The notes below the pieces were generated by a model, which made no database searches, had not been told where the DNA came from, and saw only the letters and a program-made list of their open reading frames with translations. The translations under genes were made by a program, and so were the position numbers. From the NCBI RefSeq assembly GCF_003444775.1, contig NZ_CP021084.1:62001-126000 (forward strand): a DNA stretch of 64,000 nt. Direction: 5' to 3'. This document shows positions 17,105-25,927 of the stretch, piece after piece. How positions within the stretch are numbered: position 1 is the first letter of the stretch; each line of letters starts with the position of its first letter. This stretch comes from Deinococcus ficus (GTDB lineage Bacteria; Deinococcota; Deinococci; Deinococcales; Deinococcaceae).

Positions 17105-18099
17105 CGGCCCTGCCTCTCCCGCGCCCCCGCGCCCTGACGTTCGGCAACCTGTGGCTCAGCGCCGCGCTGCTGGCCGTGCTGCTCATCTACCCCTTCGTGT
17201 TCGGCAAGACCATGAACTTCGGCATTTCGACGCTGCTGTTCGCGGGCCTGGCCATGAGCTGGAACATCCTCGGCGGTTGGGCCGGGCAGACCAGCCTCGG
17301 GCACGCCGCCCTGCTGGGCATCGGCGCGTACACCATGACGCTCCTGGCGATGCCCGAGCGCGTCCCCGCCTTCTTCGGCGGTCCGGTGGCGCCGTGGTGG
17401 GGCGCCCTGATCGGAATGGCCCTGGCCGTGCTGCTCGCGGCCGTGTGGGGCGGGCTGACCTTCCGGCTGCGGGGCAGCTACTTCACGCTCTCCACCATCG
17501 CCGTGGCGCTGGTCATCCGCCTGGTGGCGATCAACAGCGAATGGACCGGCAGCAGCGAGGGGCTGTTCATGCCGGAACTGCCCCGCCTGTTCGGCCTGGA
17601 CCTGTTCGACCGCCGCGTGGAGTACTGGCTGGCCTTCGGGTTCGTGGGGCTCACCCTCGCAGTCACCCACCTGATCCGGCGCTCCCGCCTCGGCTACGCG
17701 CTGCAGGCCGTGCGTGAGGACGAGGACGGCGCGCGCGCGCTCGGGATCGACCCCACCCGCATGAAGGTCGTGGCGTTCATGATCTCCGCGGCACTGACTG
17801 CCCTGGGCGGCGCCCTCTACGGCATCTACCTGCAGGCCTTCGAACCCCACACGCTGCTCGAATTGCCCATCAGCGTCCAGATTGCCCTGATGGCCATCAT
17901 CGGCGGCCGCACCAGCATTCAGGGTCCGCTGATCGGCGCGGTGCTGCTCGCGACGTTCGGTGAGGTGTTCCGCAACGTGTTCAGCAGCGCCAACCTCCTG
18001 ATCTACGGCGTGCTGATCCTGCTGGTGACCCTGTTCGCCCCGAACGGGATCATGGGGCTGTTCTCGGGTGACGGGCGCAAGCTGGGGACCGCGCGATGA
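17101..18099 (+). CDS. livM: Branched-chain amino-acid ABC transporter permease (LivM type)
   Basis: The start ATG 17101 overlaps the livH stop (ATGA). The 332-residue protein has about nine membrane helices and typical LivM motifs: NILGGWAGQTSLGHAALLGIG near residue 58, and the cytoplasmic loop REDEDGARALGID, which contacts the ATPases. It overlaps livG by four bases, so the operon is translationally coupled. Confidence 0.92.
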   Translation: MTALPLPRPRALTFGNLWLSAALLAVLLIYPFVFGKTMNFGISTLLFAGLAMSWNILGGWAGQTSLGHAALLGIGAYTMTLLAMPERVPAFFGGPVAPWWGALIGMALAVLLAAVWGGLTFRLRGSYFTLSTIAVALVIRLVAINSEWTGSSEGLFMPELPRLFGLDLFDRRVEYWLAFGFVGLTLAVTHLIRRSRLGYALQAVREDEDGARALGIDPTRMKVVAFMISAALTALGGALYGIYLQAFEPHTLLELPISVQIALMAIIGGRTSIQGPLIGAVLLATFGEVFRNVFSSANLLIYGVLILLVTLFAPNGIMGLFSGDGRKLGTAR

Positions 18100-18881
18100 C
18101 CGGGGGTCCTGTCCTGCCTGAACTCACCACCTTCCCCGGTGACGTGATTCACGCGCCCAAAGGCCCGCCGCTTCTTGAAGCGCATGGCGTGACCGTCCGG
18201 TTCGGCGGGGTCACGGCCGTCAAGGACATCAGCCTCGCTGTCCGCCCAGGGGAGATCCTGGGCCTGATCGGTCCGAACGGGGCGGGGAAGACCACCCTGT
18301 TCAACGCCCTGACCGGGTTCGTGCGGGCCAGTCAGGGCCGCGTGACCTACGCGGGCCGGGACATCACCCACCTGCCGCCGCAGACCCGCGCCCGGCTTGG
18401 GATGGCCCGCACCTTCCAGGTCGAGCGTCCCTTCGAGGACCTCAGCGTGCTGGAGAACGTGCTGGTCGCCGCCTTCCTGAAGTACCGCGGCCGCGCGGCA
18501 GAAGACCACGCCTACGCGGTGCTCGAGCGGGTGGGCCTGGCCGACCGCGCCGCGCAGCCGGCCGCGCAGCTCAACCTCGCCCGCCGCCGCCGCCTGGAAC
18601 TGGCCAAGGCACTGGCGATGGAACCCCGGCTGCTCTTTCTCGACGAGAGCATCGCCGGACTCAACCCGCCCGCGCAGCAGGAGATGGTCGCGCTGATCCG
18701 CGAACTCGCCCGGTCCGGCCTGGGCATCGTGATGGTCGAGCACATCATGCACGTGATCATGAGCCTGTCGGATCACGTGATCTGCATGGCCTTCGGCGAA
18801 CTGCTCGCAGAGGGCGACCCGCACGCGGTGGCCGCCCATCCGGACGTCATCCGCGCCTACCTGGGAGATGACCATGACTGA
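18096..18881 (+). CDS. livG: Branched-chain amino-acid ABC transporter ATPase (LivG type)
   Basis: A 261-residue ABC ATPase with Walker A GPNGAGKTT, Q-loop region (ARTFQVERPFEDL), a degenerate signature position (LNLARRRRLELAKAL), Walker B LLFLDES and switch His (VEHIMHVI). Two oddities relative to classic LivG: the usual LSYG signature appears as LNLAR, and Walker B ends DES instead of DEP. Both may reduce activity. The start ATG 18096 overlaps livM. Confidence 0.9.
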   Translation: MTGGPVLPELTTFPGDVIHAPKGPPLLEAHGVTVRFGGVTAVKDISLAVRPGEILGLIGPNGAGKTTLFNALTGFVRASQGRVTYAGRDITHLPPQTRARLGMARTFQVERPFEDLSVLENVLVAAFLKYRGRAAEDHAYAVLERVGLADRAAQPAAQLNLARRRRLELAKALAMEPRLLFLDESIAGLNPPAQQEMVALIRELARSGLGIVMVEHIMHVIMSLSDHVICMAFGELLAEGDPHAVAAHPDVIRAYLGDDHD

Positions 18882-19620
18882 CCCCCACCCTGCGGCCCTG
18901 CCTACGCCTGACCGGGTGCTCGACGCGCACGGCATTGACGTCGCCTACGGCGAAGTGCAGGTGGTCTTCGGCGTGTCGCTGCACGTCAACAAGGGCGAAC
19001 TCGTCGGCCTGGTCGGCGGCAACGGCAGCGGCAAAAGCACCATTCTCCGGGTGCTCTCGGGCATGCTCCGGGCGCGCGGCGGCGCCGCGACGTACCGGGG
19101 GCAGAACCTCAACGGCGTGCCGCCCCACCGGATCACGGACATGGGCGTGGCCCACGTGCCGATGGGCCGCCAGCTGTTCGGGCAGATGACCGTGGAGGAG
19201 AACCTGCTCATGGGCGCGTACCTGCCCCGCACCAAAGCCAACCGGGCCGCGAACCTGGAGAAGGTGTACGCGTTCTTCCCCCGCCTGACGGAAAAGCGCC
19301 TGACCCAGGCCGCGGCCCTGTCCGGCGGGGAGCAGCAGATGGTCGCGATCGGCCGGGCGCTGATGAGCGAACCGGAGGTGCTGTTGATGGACGAGCCCAG
19401 CCTGGGCCTCGCTCCCCTGGTGGTGACCGAAGTCATGCGCGTGATCGGCAACCTGCGCGAGCTGGGCCTGACCGTGCTTCTGGTCGAGCAGAACGTGCGT
19501 CAGGTGCTGAAAGTCACCGACCGCACGTACGTGCTCGAACTCGGCCAGCTGGTCAAGGAAGGGCCGAGCCGCGACCTGATGGACGACCCGGACATCATCA
19601 AAGCGTACCTGGGGGTGTAG
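18868..19620 (+). CDS. livF: Branched-chain amino-acid ABC transporter ATPase (LivF type)
   Basis: A 250-residue ABC ATPase with Walker A GGNGSGKST, signature LSGGEQQM, Walker B VLLMDEPSLGL and switch region VEQNV. All are canonical, so this subunit can carry catalysis if LivG is weakened. It overlaps livG by 14 bases. The C-terminal AYLGV ending is typical of the LivF family. Confidence 0.92.
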   Translation: MTMTDPHPAALPTPDRVLDAHGIDVAYGEVQVVFGVSLHVNKGELVGLVGGNGSGKSTILRVLSGMLRARGGAATYRGQNLNGVPPHRITDMGVAHVPMGRQLFGQMTVEENLLMGAYLPRTKANRAANLEKVYAFFPRLTEKRLTQAAALSGGEQQMVAIGRALMSEPEVLLMDEPSLGLAPLVVTEVMRVIGNLRELGLTVLLVEQNVRQVLKVTDRTYVLELGQLVKEGPSRDLMDDPDIIKAYLGV

Positions 19621-19626
19621 GCCGGC

Positions 19627-20115
19627 TCAGTCCGCCAGGCCGTCACTGCGCTCATCGAGGGCAGCCCAGGCGCAGACGCCCATCACGACCACGGCGGACA
19701 GCGGCACGTCGGGCTCGCACTGCAGGATGAACCCCGACGACTGGGGTTCATCCTGAAACTTGAAGCGGCCCTCGTTGCGCTGACCCTGCCGGACCACTTC
19801 GAAATCCAGGTTCTGCGTCGCGCCCCGGATCATGCCCTGCGCTTCCGGGCCGTCCAGCGCGACCAGCACGGTCAGTCCGCGCATCGTGTCCCCGATCCGG
19901 AACTCCAGTTCATGCGGGTCGAACCGCCCGTCGATCCTCACGCCTTCGACCAGTTCGCCGATCATGCCCCGCACGCGGCGGCCTTCGCAGGTCAGGTTGA
20001 CGTTGCGGCCGTCGAACAGCCCGCCCGCCCGGCCCTTGGCGACGCCGTTGGAGTAGACGAAGTTGAGATCCAGGGCTTCGCCCGCCGCCTCCAGGTGGCC
20101 CACCACGTTAGTCAT
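19627..20115 (-). CDS. Protein of unknown function, convergent to livF
   Basis: ATG 20115 is chosen because a TACAGT hexamer lies six bases before it, the leaderless pattern seen elsewhere in the window; upstream codons would overlap the nuclease gene. The 162-residue protein is beta-rich and Gly-rich (VYSNGVAKGRAGGLFDGRNV, RGLTVLVALDGPEAQG). It ends with a short hydrophobic stretch (PLSAVVVMGVCAWAAL) that could anchor it. No family is recognised. Its stop lies six bases from the livF stop. Confidence 0.75.
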   Translation of the reverse strand: MTNVVGHLEAAGEALDLNFVYSNGVAKGRAGGLFDGRNVNLTCEGRRVRGMIGELVEGVRIDGRFDPHELEFRIGDTMRGLTVLVALDGPEAQGMIRGATQNLDFEVVRQGQRNEGRFKFQDEPQSSGFILQCEPDVPLSAVVVMGVCAWAALDERSDGLAD

Positions 20116-20121
20116 GCCTGC

Positions 20122-20127
20122 ACTGTA
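20122..20127 (-). promoter_or_regulatory. Leaderless-type -10 (TACAGT) for the 19627-20115 gene
   Basis: On the minus strand TACAGT is followed by six bases (GCAGGC) and then ATG. There is no Shine-Dalgarno site. The start of transcription would coincide with the start codon. Confidence 0.45.
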
Positions 20128-20172
20128 GGCCACGCAAAATGACTGAAATCGTTCAAAGGAGCGCCTGCCCCT

Positions 20173-20901
20173 ATGACGCACACCGACCTTCTGCTCGACG
20201 CCAGCAACCTGATCGCCCGGTCGTACTTCAGTGCCCGCGGCTTCGGGACGCGCAACGCGGTCCGGGACCGGCTGCGCGAGTACCGGCACGCCCTGCAGCC
20301 ACGGCACGTGATCGCCGCGATCGACGCCCCCACCAACTTCCGCAAGCAGCTCGACCCCACGTACAAGGGGACGCGGGGCAGCAAACCGCAGGCCCTGGAG
20401 GACCTGCTCAACCACAGCGCCGACCTGATGCACGAGCTCGGCTGCATCTGCGCCCAGGCCGACGACCATGAGGCGGACGACGTCATCGCCACCCTGGCCG
20501 AGCGCGCCCCGGAGCGCGTGGTGATCGTCTCGACAGACGCCGACCTGCACGCATGCGTGCGCGAGCGCGTCAGCATCTACAGCCCCGCCAACCGCAAGAC
20601 GTTCGGACCCGACGAGTACGCCCAGCGGTACGGCTTCCCCCGGGACCGCCACTCCCTGTACAAGGCGCTGTGCGGCTGCGCGAGCGACAACATTCCCGGG
20701 GTGCCGGACATCGGGCACAGCCGGGCCTGCCAGGTCGTGCGGCAGGCAGGCAGCGTCGAGGCTGTCTACGCTCAGCTGACCGGATTCGACCACCGCACCC
20801 AGCAGGGCCTGCGTCAGGTGACGCCCGATCAGCTTCAGCATGCTCTGACCCTCACCACGCTCGTCATCCGGGCGCCCGTGCGCCGCCTCCACCCGGAATG
20901 A
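20173..20901 (+). CDS. 5'-3' exonuclease / flap endonuclease (PolA N-terminal domain family), stand-alone
   Basis: The 242-residue length matches stand-alone FEN-like nucleases such as phage exonucleases. Metal-binding and helix motifs are present: LLLDASNLIARSYFS, FRKQLDPTYKGTR, HEADDVIATLA, IVSTDADLHACV, and the helix-3-turn GCASDNIPGVPDIG. It removes 5' flaps or RNA primers during replication or repair. ATG 20173 has AAAGGAG at a long spacing. It lies next to a helicase gene, and the two may act together. Confidence 0.9.
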   Translation: MTHTDLLLDASNLIARSYFSARGFGTRNAVRDRLREYRHALQPRHVIAAIDAPTNFRKQLDPTYKGTRGSKPQALEDLLNHSADLMHELGCICAQADDHEADDVIATLAERAPERVVIVSTDADLHACVRERVSIYSPANRKTFGPDEYAQRYGFPRDRHSLYKALCGCASDNIPGVPDIGHSRACQVVRQAGSVEAVYAQLTGFDHRTQQGLRQVTPDQLQHALTLTTLVIRAPVRRLHPE

Positions 20902-20913
20902 CCCACTTGTCCA

Positions 20914-20919
20914 TAACGT
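20914..20919 (+). promoter_or_regulatory. Leaderless-type -10 (TAACGT) before the HelD-like gene
   Basis: TAACGT is followed by seven bases and GTG 20927. It supports 20927 as the real start, three codons into the longest frame. Confidence 0.4.
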
Positions 20920-23083
20920 GAAAGGCGTGACGCATCCTGACCATGCCGCCGAAGCAACGCACCTGGAGGGGACCGTCAAGGCGATGCTGCGCCAGATCGA
21001 AGCCTGGGAGGACCGTGACCGCAACGCCGGTGCAGACCTCGAAACCAGCCTGACCCTGGCCGACACCGCCGAGGAACTCGCCGCGGTGCTCTCCCCACAC
21101 GTTCACGCGCCGTACTTCGGGCGCATGCAGGTCAACATCGGCGGCCGCACGCAGGCGCTGTACATCGGCAAGCATGCCTTCCAGGACCTCAAGGGCCCCC
21201 ACCACGTCGTGTCCTGGGAGTCTGACGTGGGCGGCCTGTTCTACCAGACCCGCACGGAATGGACCACGCCCACCCGCCTCCGCGGCACCGTGCTCCACAA
21301 GCGCCAGCTGGACGTTCGGGACAAGACGCTGCTGCGCGTCTCCGACCTGTACGACGCCCGGGCCGGGGGAGAGACCGGCGCTCGCGAGCAGGTCCTGATC
21401 GAGCGGCTGGGCGAAGCGTCCACAACCGGCATGCGCGACGTGGTCCAGACCCTCCAGCCCGAACAGAACGACGCCGTGCGCCTGGACGCGGGACGCAACT
21501 GCGTCATTCAGGGCGCGGCTGGCAGCGGCAAGACAACCATCGGGTTTCACCGCCTCGCCTGGATGGCCCACCCTGAACGCCGGCAGCATCAGGCGGACGC
21601 GGCGCACTGCATGGTCCTGATGCCCAATGAGATCCTCGCGGACTACTCCCGCAAGGTCCTGCCCGGCCTGGGCCTGGACGCCGTGACCGTCACGACCCCG
21701 GAACGCTGGGCCCTGGGCTTCCTGGGCGTGGAGAAGATGACGCTGGAGGACCGGACACTGCACCTGCTGCTCACCGACCGCGACACCACCCGGCGCAAGC
21801 AGGCGTGGCTGCGGGCCAAAGCGCTCGGCAGCGCCCGGATCGAAGAAGTGCTTCGCCGGCACCTGCGCGACCGCCTCCAGGGCAACGCCCGGGCCACCCA
21901 CCTGGAGCAGCGCAGCGAGTACCTGGGCCGGACGGTGACGTACCGCATCGACCCGCCCGCCCTCGCCCTGCTGATTGCGCAGACGGTGCAGGTGGACTCG
22001 CGGCTCGGGTACCGTCACGAGCTGACCCGCCAGCTGCACGCGCACTTCGCTGCGCAGAGCGGCGCGGACGCCGGAGACGCGGCGGCCCAGGCCACGTGGC
22101 AGGACCTGCTCGGCCGCGTGTTGCGCCAGGTCTTCCTCGGCCTGCAGCCCGTCACCGAAACCCGACGCCTGCTCGCCGACCCCCAGCGGCTCCAGGCGAT
22201 CGGCGCGGACCTGCTGACCCGGCACCAACTTCACGCGCTCACGCTCGACCCCCTCGCGGGCGTGCCGCGCGCCCGCACGGCCAGCATCGACGTGGTGGAA
22301 CTCCCCGCCATCCTGACCTGCTACGCCCTCCTGAGCGGTATCGGGCGGCGGGAAGGCCGGGCGCTGCACGAGTACGCGCACGTGGTGCTCGACGAAGGGC
22401 AGGACTACAGCCCGCTGATGTACCGCATGATGGCCCGCGCCACCCGCCCCGGGCACATCAGCGTCCTGGGGGACCTCAACCAGGGCCTGCATGGGTACAA
22501 GGGGCCGAACGACTGGCGGGAGGTCGAGCAGGTGCTCGGCGGCGCACAGGTCGCCACGCTCACGCGCACGTACCGCTCGACCCGGGAGATCACGGCCGTT
22601 GCAGCGCAGATCGCGCAGACGTACAACCGCTCCGGAAGCCCGGTCGTGGGCGTGGACCGCAGCGGAGAAGCGGTGCGCCGCAGCGAAGGCCTGGGCCTCC
22701 AGGGACTCGCCGGGGAAGTCAGGAGCCTCCTCGCCGCGGGTCACCGCAACATCGCGCTGGTCACCCGCAACGTGCTCGAAGCGGACCGCCTCAGTCCGGC
22801 CCTGCGGCTCCACGACGTGGACGCCCAGCCCATCACCACCGAGCAGTGCCGGTACCGGGGCGGAGTGGTCGTCCTGCCCGTGCACTACGCCAAGGGCCTT
22901 GAATTCGACGCGTGCGTGGCCGTCAACGCCGACAACGACCACTACGATCCGGCCGTCGAATATGAACGGCGCCTCCTGTACGTCACCGTCTCCCGCGGCC
23001 TCCACGCCCTGAGCCTGCACGCCCCCGGCGCCCTGCACGACCTCCTGAAACCGCCTCCACCCCTGCACCCCGTTCTGGCCTGA
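20918..23083 (+). CDS. UvrD/HelD-like superfamily 1 DNA helicase
   Basis: About 720 residues. The N-terminal region is helical (LEGTVKAMLRQIEAWEDRDR), as in HelD/helicase IV proteins. Walker A is GAAGSGKTTIGFHR (near residue 200), motif II is VVLDEGQDYS, then LGDLNQGLHG, RTYRSTREI and HYAKGLEFDACV, ending with VTVSRGLHALSL. ATP-driven 3'-5' translocase function is expected. HelD relatives also strip RNA polymerase, so both a repair role and a transcription role are possible. The start could be GTG 20918 or, on promoter spacing, GTG 20927. A hairpin follows the stop. Confidence 0.9.
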   Translation: MKGVTHPDHAAEATHLEGTVKAMLRQIEAWEDRDRNAGADLETSLTLADTAEELAAVLSPHVHAPYFGRMQVNIGGRTQALYIGKHAFQDLKGPHHVVSWESDVGGLFYQTRTEWTTPTRLRGTVLHKRQLDVRDKTLLRVSDLYDARAGGETGAREQVLIERLGEASTTGMRDVVQTLQPEQNDAVRLDAGRNCVIQGAAGSGKTTIGFHRLAWMAHPERRQHQADAAHCMVLMPNEILADYSRKVLPGLGLDAVTVTTPERWALGFLGVEKMTLEDRTLHLLLTDRDTTRRKQAWLRAKALGSARIEEVLRRHLRDRLQGNARATHLEQRSEYLGRTVTYRIDPPALALLIAQTVQVDSRLGYRHELTRQLHAHFAAQSGADAGDAAAQATWQDLLGRVLRQVFLGLQPVTETRRLLADPQRLQAIGADLLTRHQLHALTLDPLAGVPRARTASIDVVELPAILTCYALLSGIGRREGRALHEYAHVVLDEGQDYSPLMYRMMARATRPGHISVLGDLNQGLHGYKGPNDWREVEQVLGGAQVATLTRTYRSTREITAVAAQIAQTYNRSGSPVVGVDRSGEAVRRSEGLGLQGLAGEVRSLLAAGHRNIALVTRNVLEADRLSPALRLHDVDAQPITTEQCRYRGGVVVLPVHYAKGLEFDACVAVNADNDHYDPAVEYERRLLYVTVSRGLHALSLHAPGALHDLLKPPPPLHPVLA

Positions 23084-23085
23084 TG

Positions 23086-23130
23086 CGCCCGTAAGGAAAC
23101 GGACTGCCGCCGTCGGATCCTTTCCGGGCG
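23086..23130 (+). terminator. Long imperfect hairpin after the HelD-like gene
   Basis: CGCCCG/CGGGCG at the base and AAGGA/TCCTT inside form an extended stem three bases after the stop. No T-run follows. Bases 23131-23264 contain no convincing gene. Confidence 0.5.
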
Positions 23131-23264
23131 ATAGGCAGGCAACCCTTGGCCAGCGTCTACAAGCCGTCTGTGGCAGAAAGTCCGCCGCGCAGGCAACCAA
23201 AAACACTTGCGGGCGTGTACCGCGCAGCACGTTCCCAGCAAAAGCCGGTCCGGGAGAGCGGTCT

Positions 23265-24824
23265 CTACCTCAACTGCACTCGGGGCCGCTTTATCTGGGG
23301 GATGACGGGTTTCAGCTGTTTTTGCAAGCGTTGGTTGACCTGTTGACTGAGGAATGTCTCGACCAGTTGCGGTACCACCTTGTACTGAGGCAAGAATTCG
23401 TGTGACGGATCAAAGGGGAGGATCTCGTCAGTTTCAATGGAGGAAACAGAAGCCAACTGTCGGGGTGCGTCGTACACAGGAATGGCAAATGAGGGCAACC
23501 TCCGGAACCAGTGCGCCGTGCTTGGTGGAGGGCAGATCTTTTCGGTGACATCCAGGCATTCACGGGCTTTTCGGTACGTTTCGTCCACTGCCCTGTTCAA
23601 CTCTCCCAGGAGTCGCTCCAGCTCCGCTTTATGGAGATTGATGATGGTCTCTTCCTCGTTCGGTTTGAAGCCTGAGGAGGTTCCCGAAGGGCGGTCCGCT
23701 CCGAGCAGCCGAACCGTTTTGAACTGCTTGATGATGTCCATGAGGGACGCGTATTGAGCGGCATAAAGCTGAAGTCGTTCATTGTTGAGCCCCAACATCT
23801 TCTGCAGATCGCTGTTGGGTGGGTACAGCTTGTTGTACCGGGTGATCTGGTAGCCGATAACCGTCTGGCCCGACAACCCCTTTAATGTCTCCCTGTAAAA
23901 GGTATAGACGCTGTCCATGAATTTGTTGACTTCACTTTTGTTTGCGCTTCGAATAGCTTCGATGTCCGCTTGAGATGATGCGTTCTCCGCCAAAAGCATC
24001 AGTGGTCGTGGCAGCAGTGGTGCTGCGGAAAGTTGCGCTCCCCCATACGACACTGCCTCTGCTTGAACCTGCGACATCCCTTCAACAGCGTCCAGCAATT
24101 GATCCATAGAAAATGAGACTTTCCCAGACGTTCCAGCGCTCGCGGAGGCGTTCGCGCGTACACGGGAGTACGTGTCCTTCGAAGCGAAACGGAAGACAAC
24201 CACAATGTGCGCACCGCTGGCACGGACCTTCCCACTCACAAAGGCGGTGCCGCAATCCTGCACGAACGCGTCGTACCTATTGGCGTACGACGGGTCGTTT
24301 GGTTTTTTTGCCATGGCCGCTAACTTGCCCGGGTCTGAGGTACCAAAATATTCTACCAATATTCTTGGATTGGTTTCCCCTGCTATGGACTGCGGCTCGG
24401 AAATACTCGTCGCATTTGACACGAAGACTAAATCCATACCCGTTAAGGCGAGACGCTGCTCAAGAGAGAAGGTTGCCTTTCCTTTGAATATGCCGTACTT
24501 TGCAGATAATGACGCGTCGATCTTTAAGGCTTCGTACAACTCAGCCACTGTAGAAACCAAGCTATAACGCTGTTCCACAGTGGCTGATGGTTGATCTTTC
24601 AGAGACGCTGAAAGGGCCGGATTGGAACTCGTGGTGTCCGCGTCCGGGGATTTGATAGCGCAACGACGACCAACCTTTGCAAACGGGTCTTTTGGATTGA
24701 AATTGTCCAGAAAATCAAAGGCAGGCAAGGCTGGATGGGAGATGGTGGCAGAACCATCCTGTGCGGCCGATTGCGTAGTCAGCGTCAGCGTACATGCGGC
24801 AAACCAGACTCCCCATCTCTTCAT
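23265..24824 (-). CDS. Secreted protein with possible MACPF-like pore domain
   Basis: ATG 24824 (MKRWGVWF) is preceded by GGGAGG and begins a signal peptide ending near AAQ; an upstream ATG lacks both. The mature protein has about 500 residues. Residues 90-260 show a pattern seen in MACPF/CDC pore proteins: an S/A-rich early part (ELYEALKIDASLSAKYGIF), then CGTAFVSGKVRASGAHIVVV, where MACPF proteins have a YGTH...GG block. The key Tyr and His are absent, so this is an inference. The C-terminal half is helical (QLYAAQYASLMDIIKQFK). GC content is visibly lower than in neighbouring genes, suggesting transfer. Confidence 0.6.
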   Translation of the reverse strand: MKRWGVWFAACTLTLTTQSAAQDGSATISHPALPAFDFLDNFNPKDPFAKVGRRCAIKSPDADTTSSNPALSASLKDQPSATVEQRYSLVSTVAELYEALKIDASLSAKYGIFKGKATFSLEQRLALTGMDLVFVSNATSISEPQSIAGETNPRILVEYFGTSDPGKLAAMAKKPNDPSYANRYDAFVQDCGTAFVSGKVRASGAHIVVVFRFASKDTYSRVRANASASAGTSGKVSFSMDQLLDAVEGMSQVQAEAVSYGGAQLSAAPLLPRPLMLLAENASSQADIEAIRSANKSEVNKFMDSVYTFYRETLKGLSGQTVIGYQITRYNKLYPPNSDLQKMLGLNNERLQLYAAQYASLMDIIKQFKTVRLLGADRPSGTSSGFKPNEEETIINLHKAELERLLGELNRAVDETYRKARECLDVTEKICPPPSTAHWFRRLPSFAIPVYDAPRQLASVSSIETDEILPFDPSHEFLPQYKVVPQLVETFLSQQVNQRLQKQLKPVIPQIKRPRVQLR

Positions 24825-24991
24825 GTCAGCCTCCCTGAAGCCGAAACCCAATGGTGAAGACTAAATCCGAGGAGCCCCATGGCCCAACGCGAGCGCGTTC
24901 GCCGATCCGTGAGCCGTTCTTCCTCAGCCTCTGCAGACGTCCTCCAGGCCCGAGCGGTGCCCCACACTTCTTCCAGCGAGTCGCGTGGACG

Positions 24992-25525
24992 TCACGGCTT
25001 AGGCCACGCGCAGTGAATGTGGTAGCTATGGCCGGCTTTACCTGGTCCCAAGATCTCCGTGGCGCCATAGAGGCGGCACAGGCGCATCACCTCCGCATAA
25101 CTCGGGTTGTTTTTGGAAACGCGCACTCCGTTGATCGTATCGGCGTCGAACGCCACGCCTAGGTAGTGCCGCGAGTTGGGCTCGTGGCTTCCTCCGGCCA
25201 GGTCGGTGACGCGCAGGCGGTACTTGTCCGCGATGCGCAGCAGCCCATACAGCATCTGAGCCTTTAAGGTGGTCGTCCCGCCTGGCGCGTTTTCATACGC
25301 ACTTCGACGAACCGCTTGACCCCTGGCCGCTTGAGTGATGTTGTCGAGTGCAGTGGCCTGGTCCTTCTCATGTCCCTTGGCCGGCTTGACGTGGACGTTC
25401 AGGAACGTCAGGTTTTGGTGACCCATCGCCTGTTGAGCAAGGACCTGCGGGCTGGGAAGTGCTTGCAGGCTCAGGGCGGCGGAGCACAGCAGGAGGAGCG
25501 GACTGAGCCGAAATCGATTGACCAT
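24992..25525 (-). CDS. Secreted M15-type peptidase-like protein (murein D,D-/L,D-carboxypeptidase fold)
   Basis: A 177-residue protein with a signal peptide (LLLLCSAALSLQA) and AGGTGG at good distance before ATG 25525. Zinc-site motifs of the M15/Hedgehog-like fold are visible: SRHYLGVAFDAD (His and Asp ligands) and SYHIHCAWP (terminal His ligand). Preceding VTDLAGGSH fits the family core. It would cleave peptide stems of murein outside the cytoplasmic membrane. With the 23265-24824 gene it makes a minus-strand, lower-GC pair of exported proteins. Confidence 0.8.
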   Translation of the reverse strand: MVNRFRLSPLLLLCSAALSLQALPSPQVLAQQAMGHQNLTFLNVHVKPAKGHEKDQATALDNITQAARGQAVRRSAYENAPGGTTTLKAQMLYGLLRIADKYRLRVTDLAGGSHEPNSRHYLGVAFDADTINGVRVSKNNPSYAEVMRLCRLYGATEILGPGKAGHSYHIHCAWPKP

Positions 25526-25927
25526 GGTTCCACCTGTGTCCCAAGGGATGAAGGCATGCCAAAGCGAAGCGACCAGTGTGCAGGGTGGAGATGCCCCATC
25601 GTACTATGGATTTCGACTGGAAAAGACCGTATGTGCAGCCGCGCGTGGAAAAGACCGGCCCAGATGTCGTCGCGGTCTGTCTACAGGCTCAAATTGCACC
25701 TGCTGCCCCTGAAGATTCGACGCACGGTCAGGAGGCTGGCCAACCTGCCTCACGAACACTCGCCACCCCACAGGCCACGCGCCCTCGACGGTCACGGCCG
25801 GTGCTGGGTGCACATAGGCTGACGCCCGAGATCGCACTTTGGTGGCGTCCACGGCGGCGCTCTGCCACCGTCCTGATCCCCGCAAAGACCCTCACCCCGG
25901 TCTGGCACCGGGGTGGTGCGGCCCCGC
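25526..25927. other. Gene-free stretch upstream of the MoxR gene
   Basis: Short open frames here have no family resemblance and mixed codon use. A frame from about 25600 (MDFDWKRPYVQPRVEKTG) runs into the MoxR gene in the wrong frame and may be a relic. At the end is the hairpin CACCCCGGT/ACCGGGGTG (25893-25901, 25907-25915), 12 bases before ATG 25928. It belongs to the recurrent CACC(C/T)C hairpin set. No other signal was seen. Confidence 0.5.

Noticed and set aside
20864..23230. 788-codon minus-strand frame
   Set aside because: Antisense of the HelD-like gene; high GC keeps the opposite frame open.
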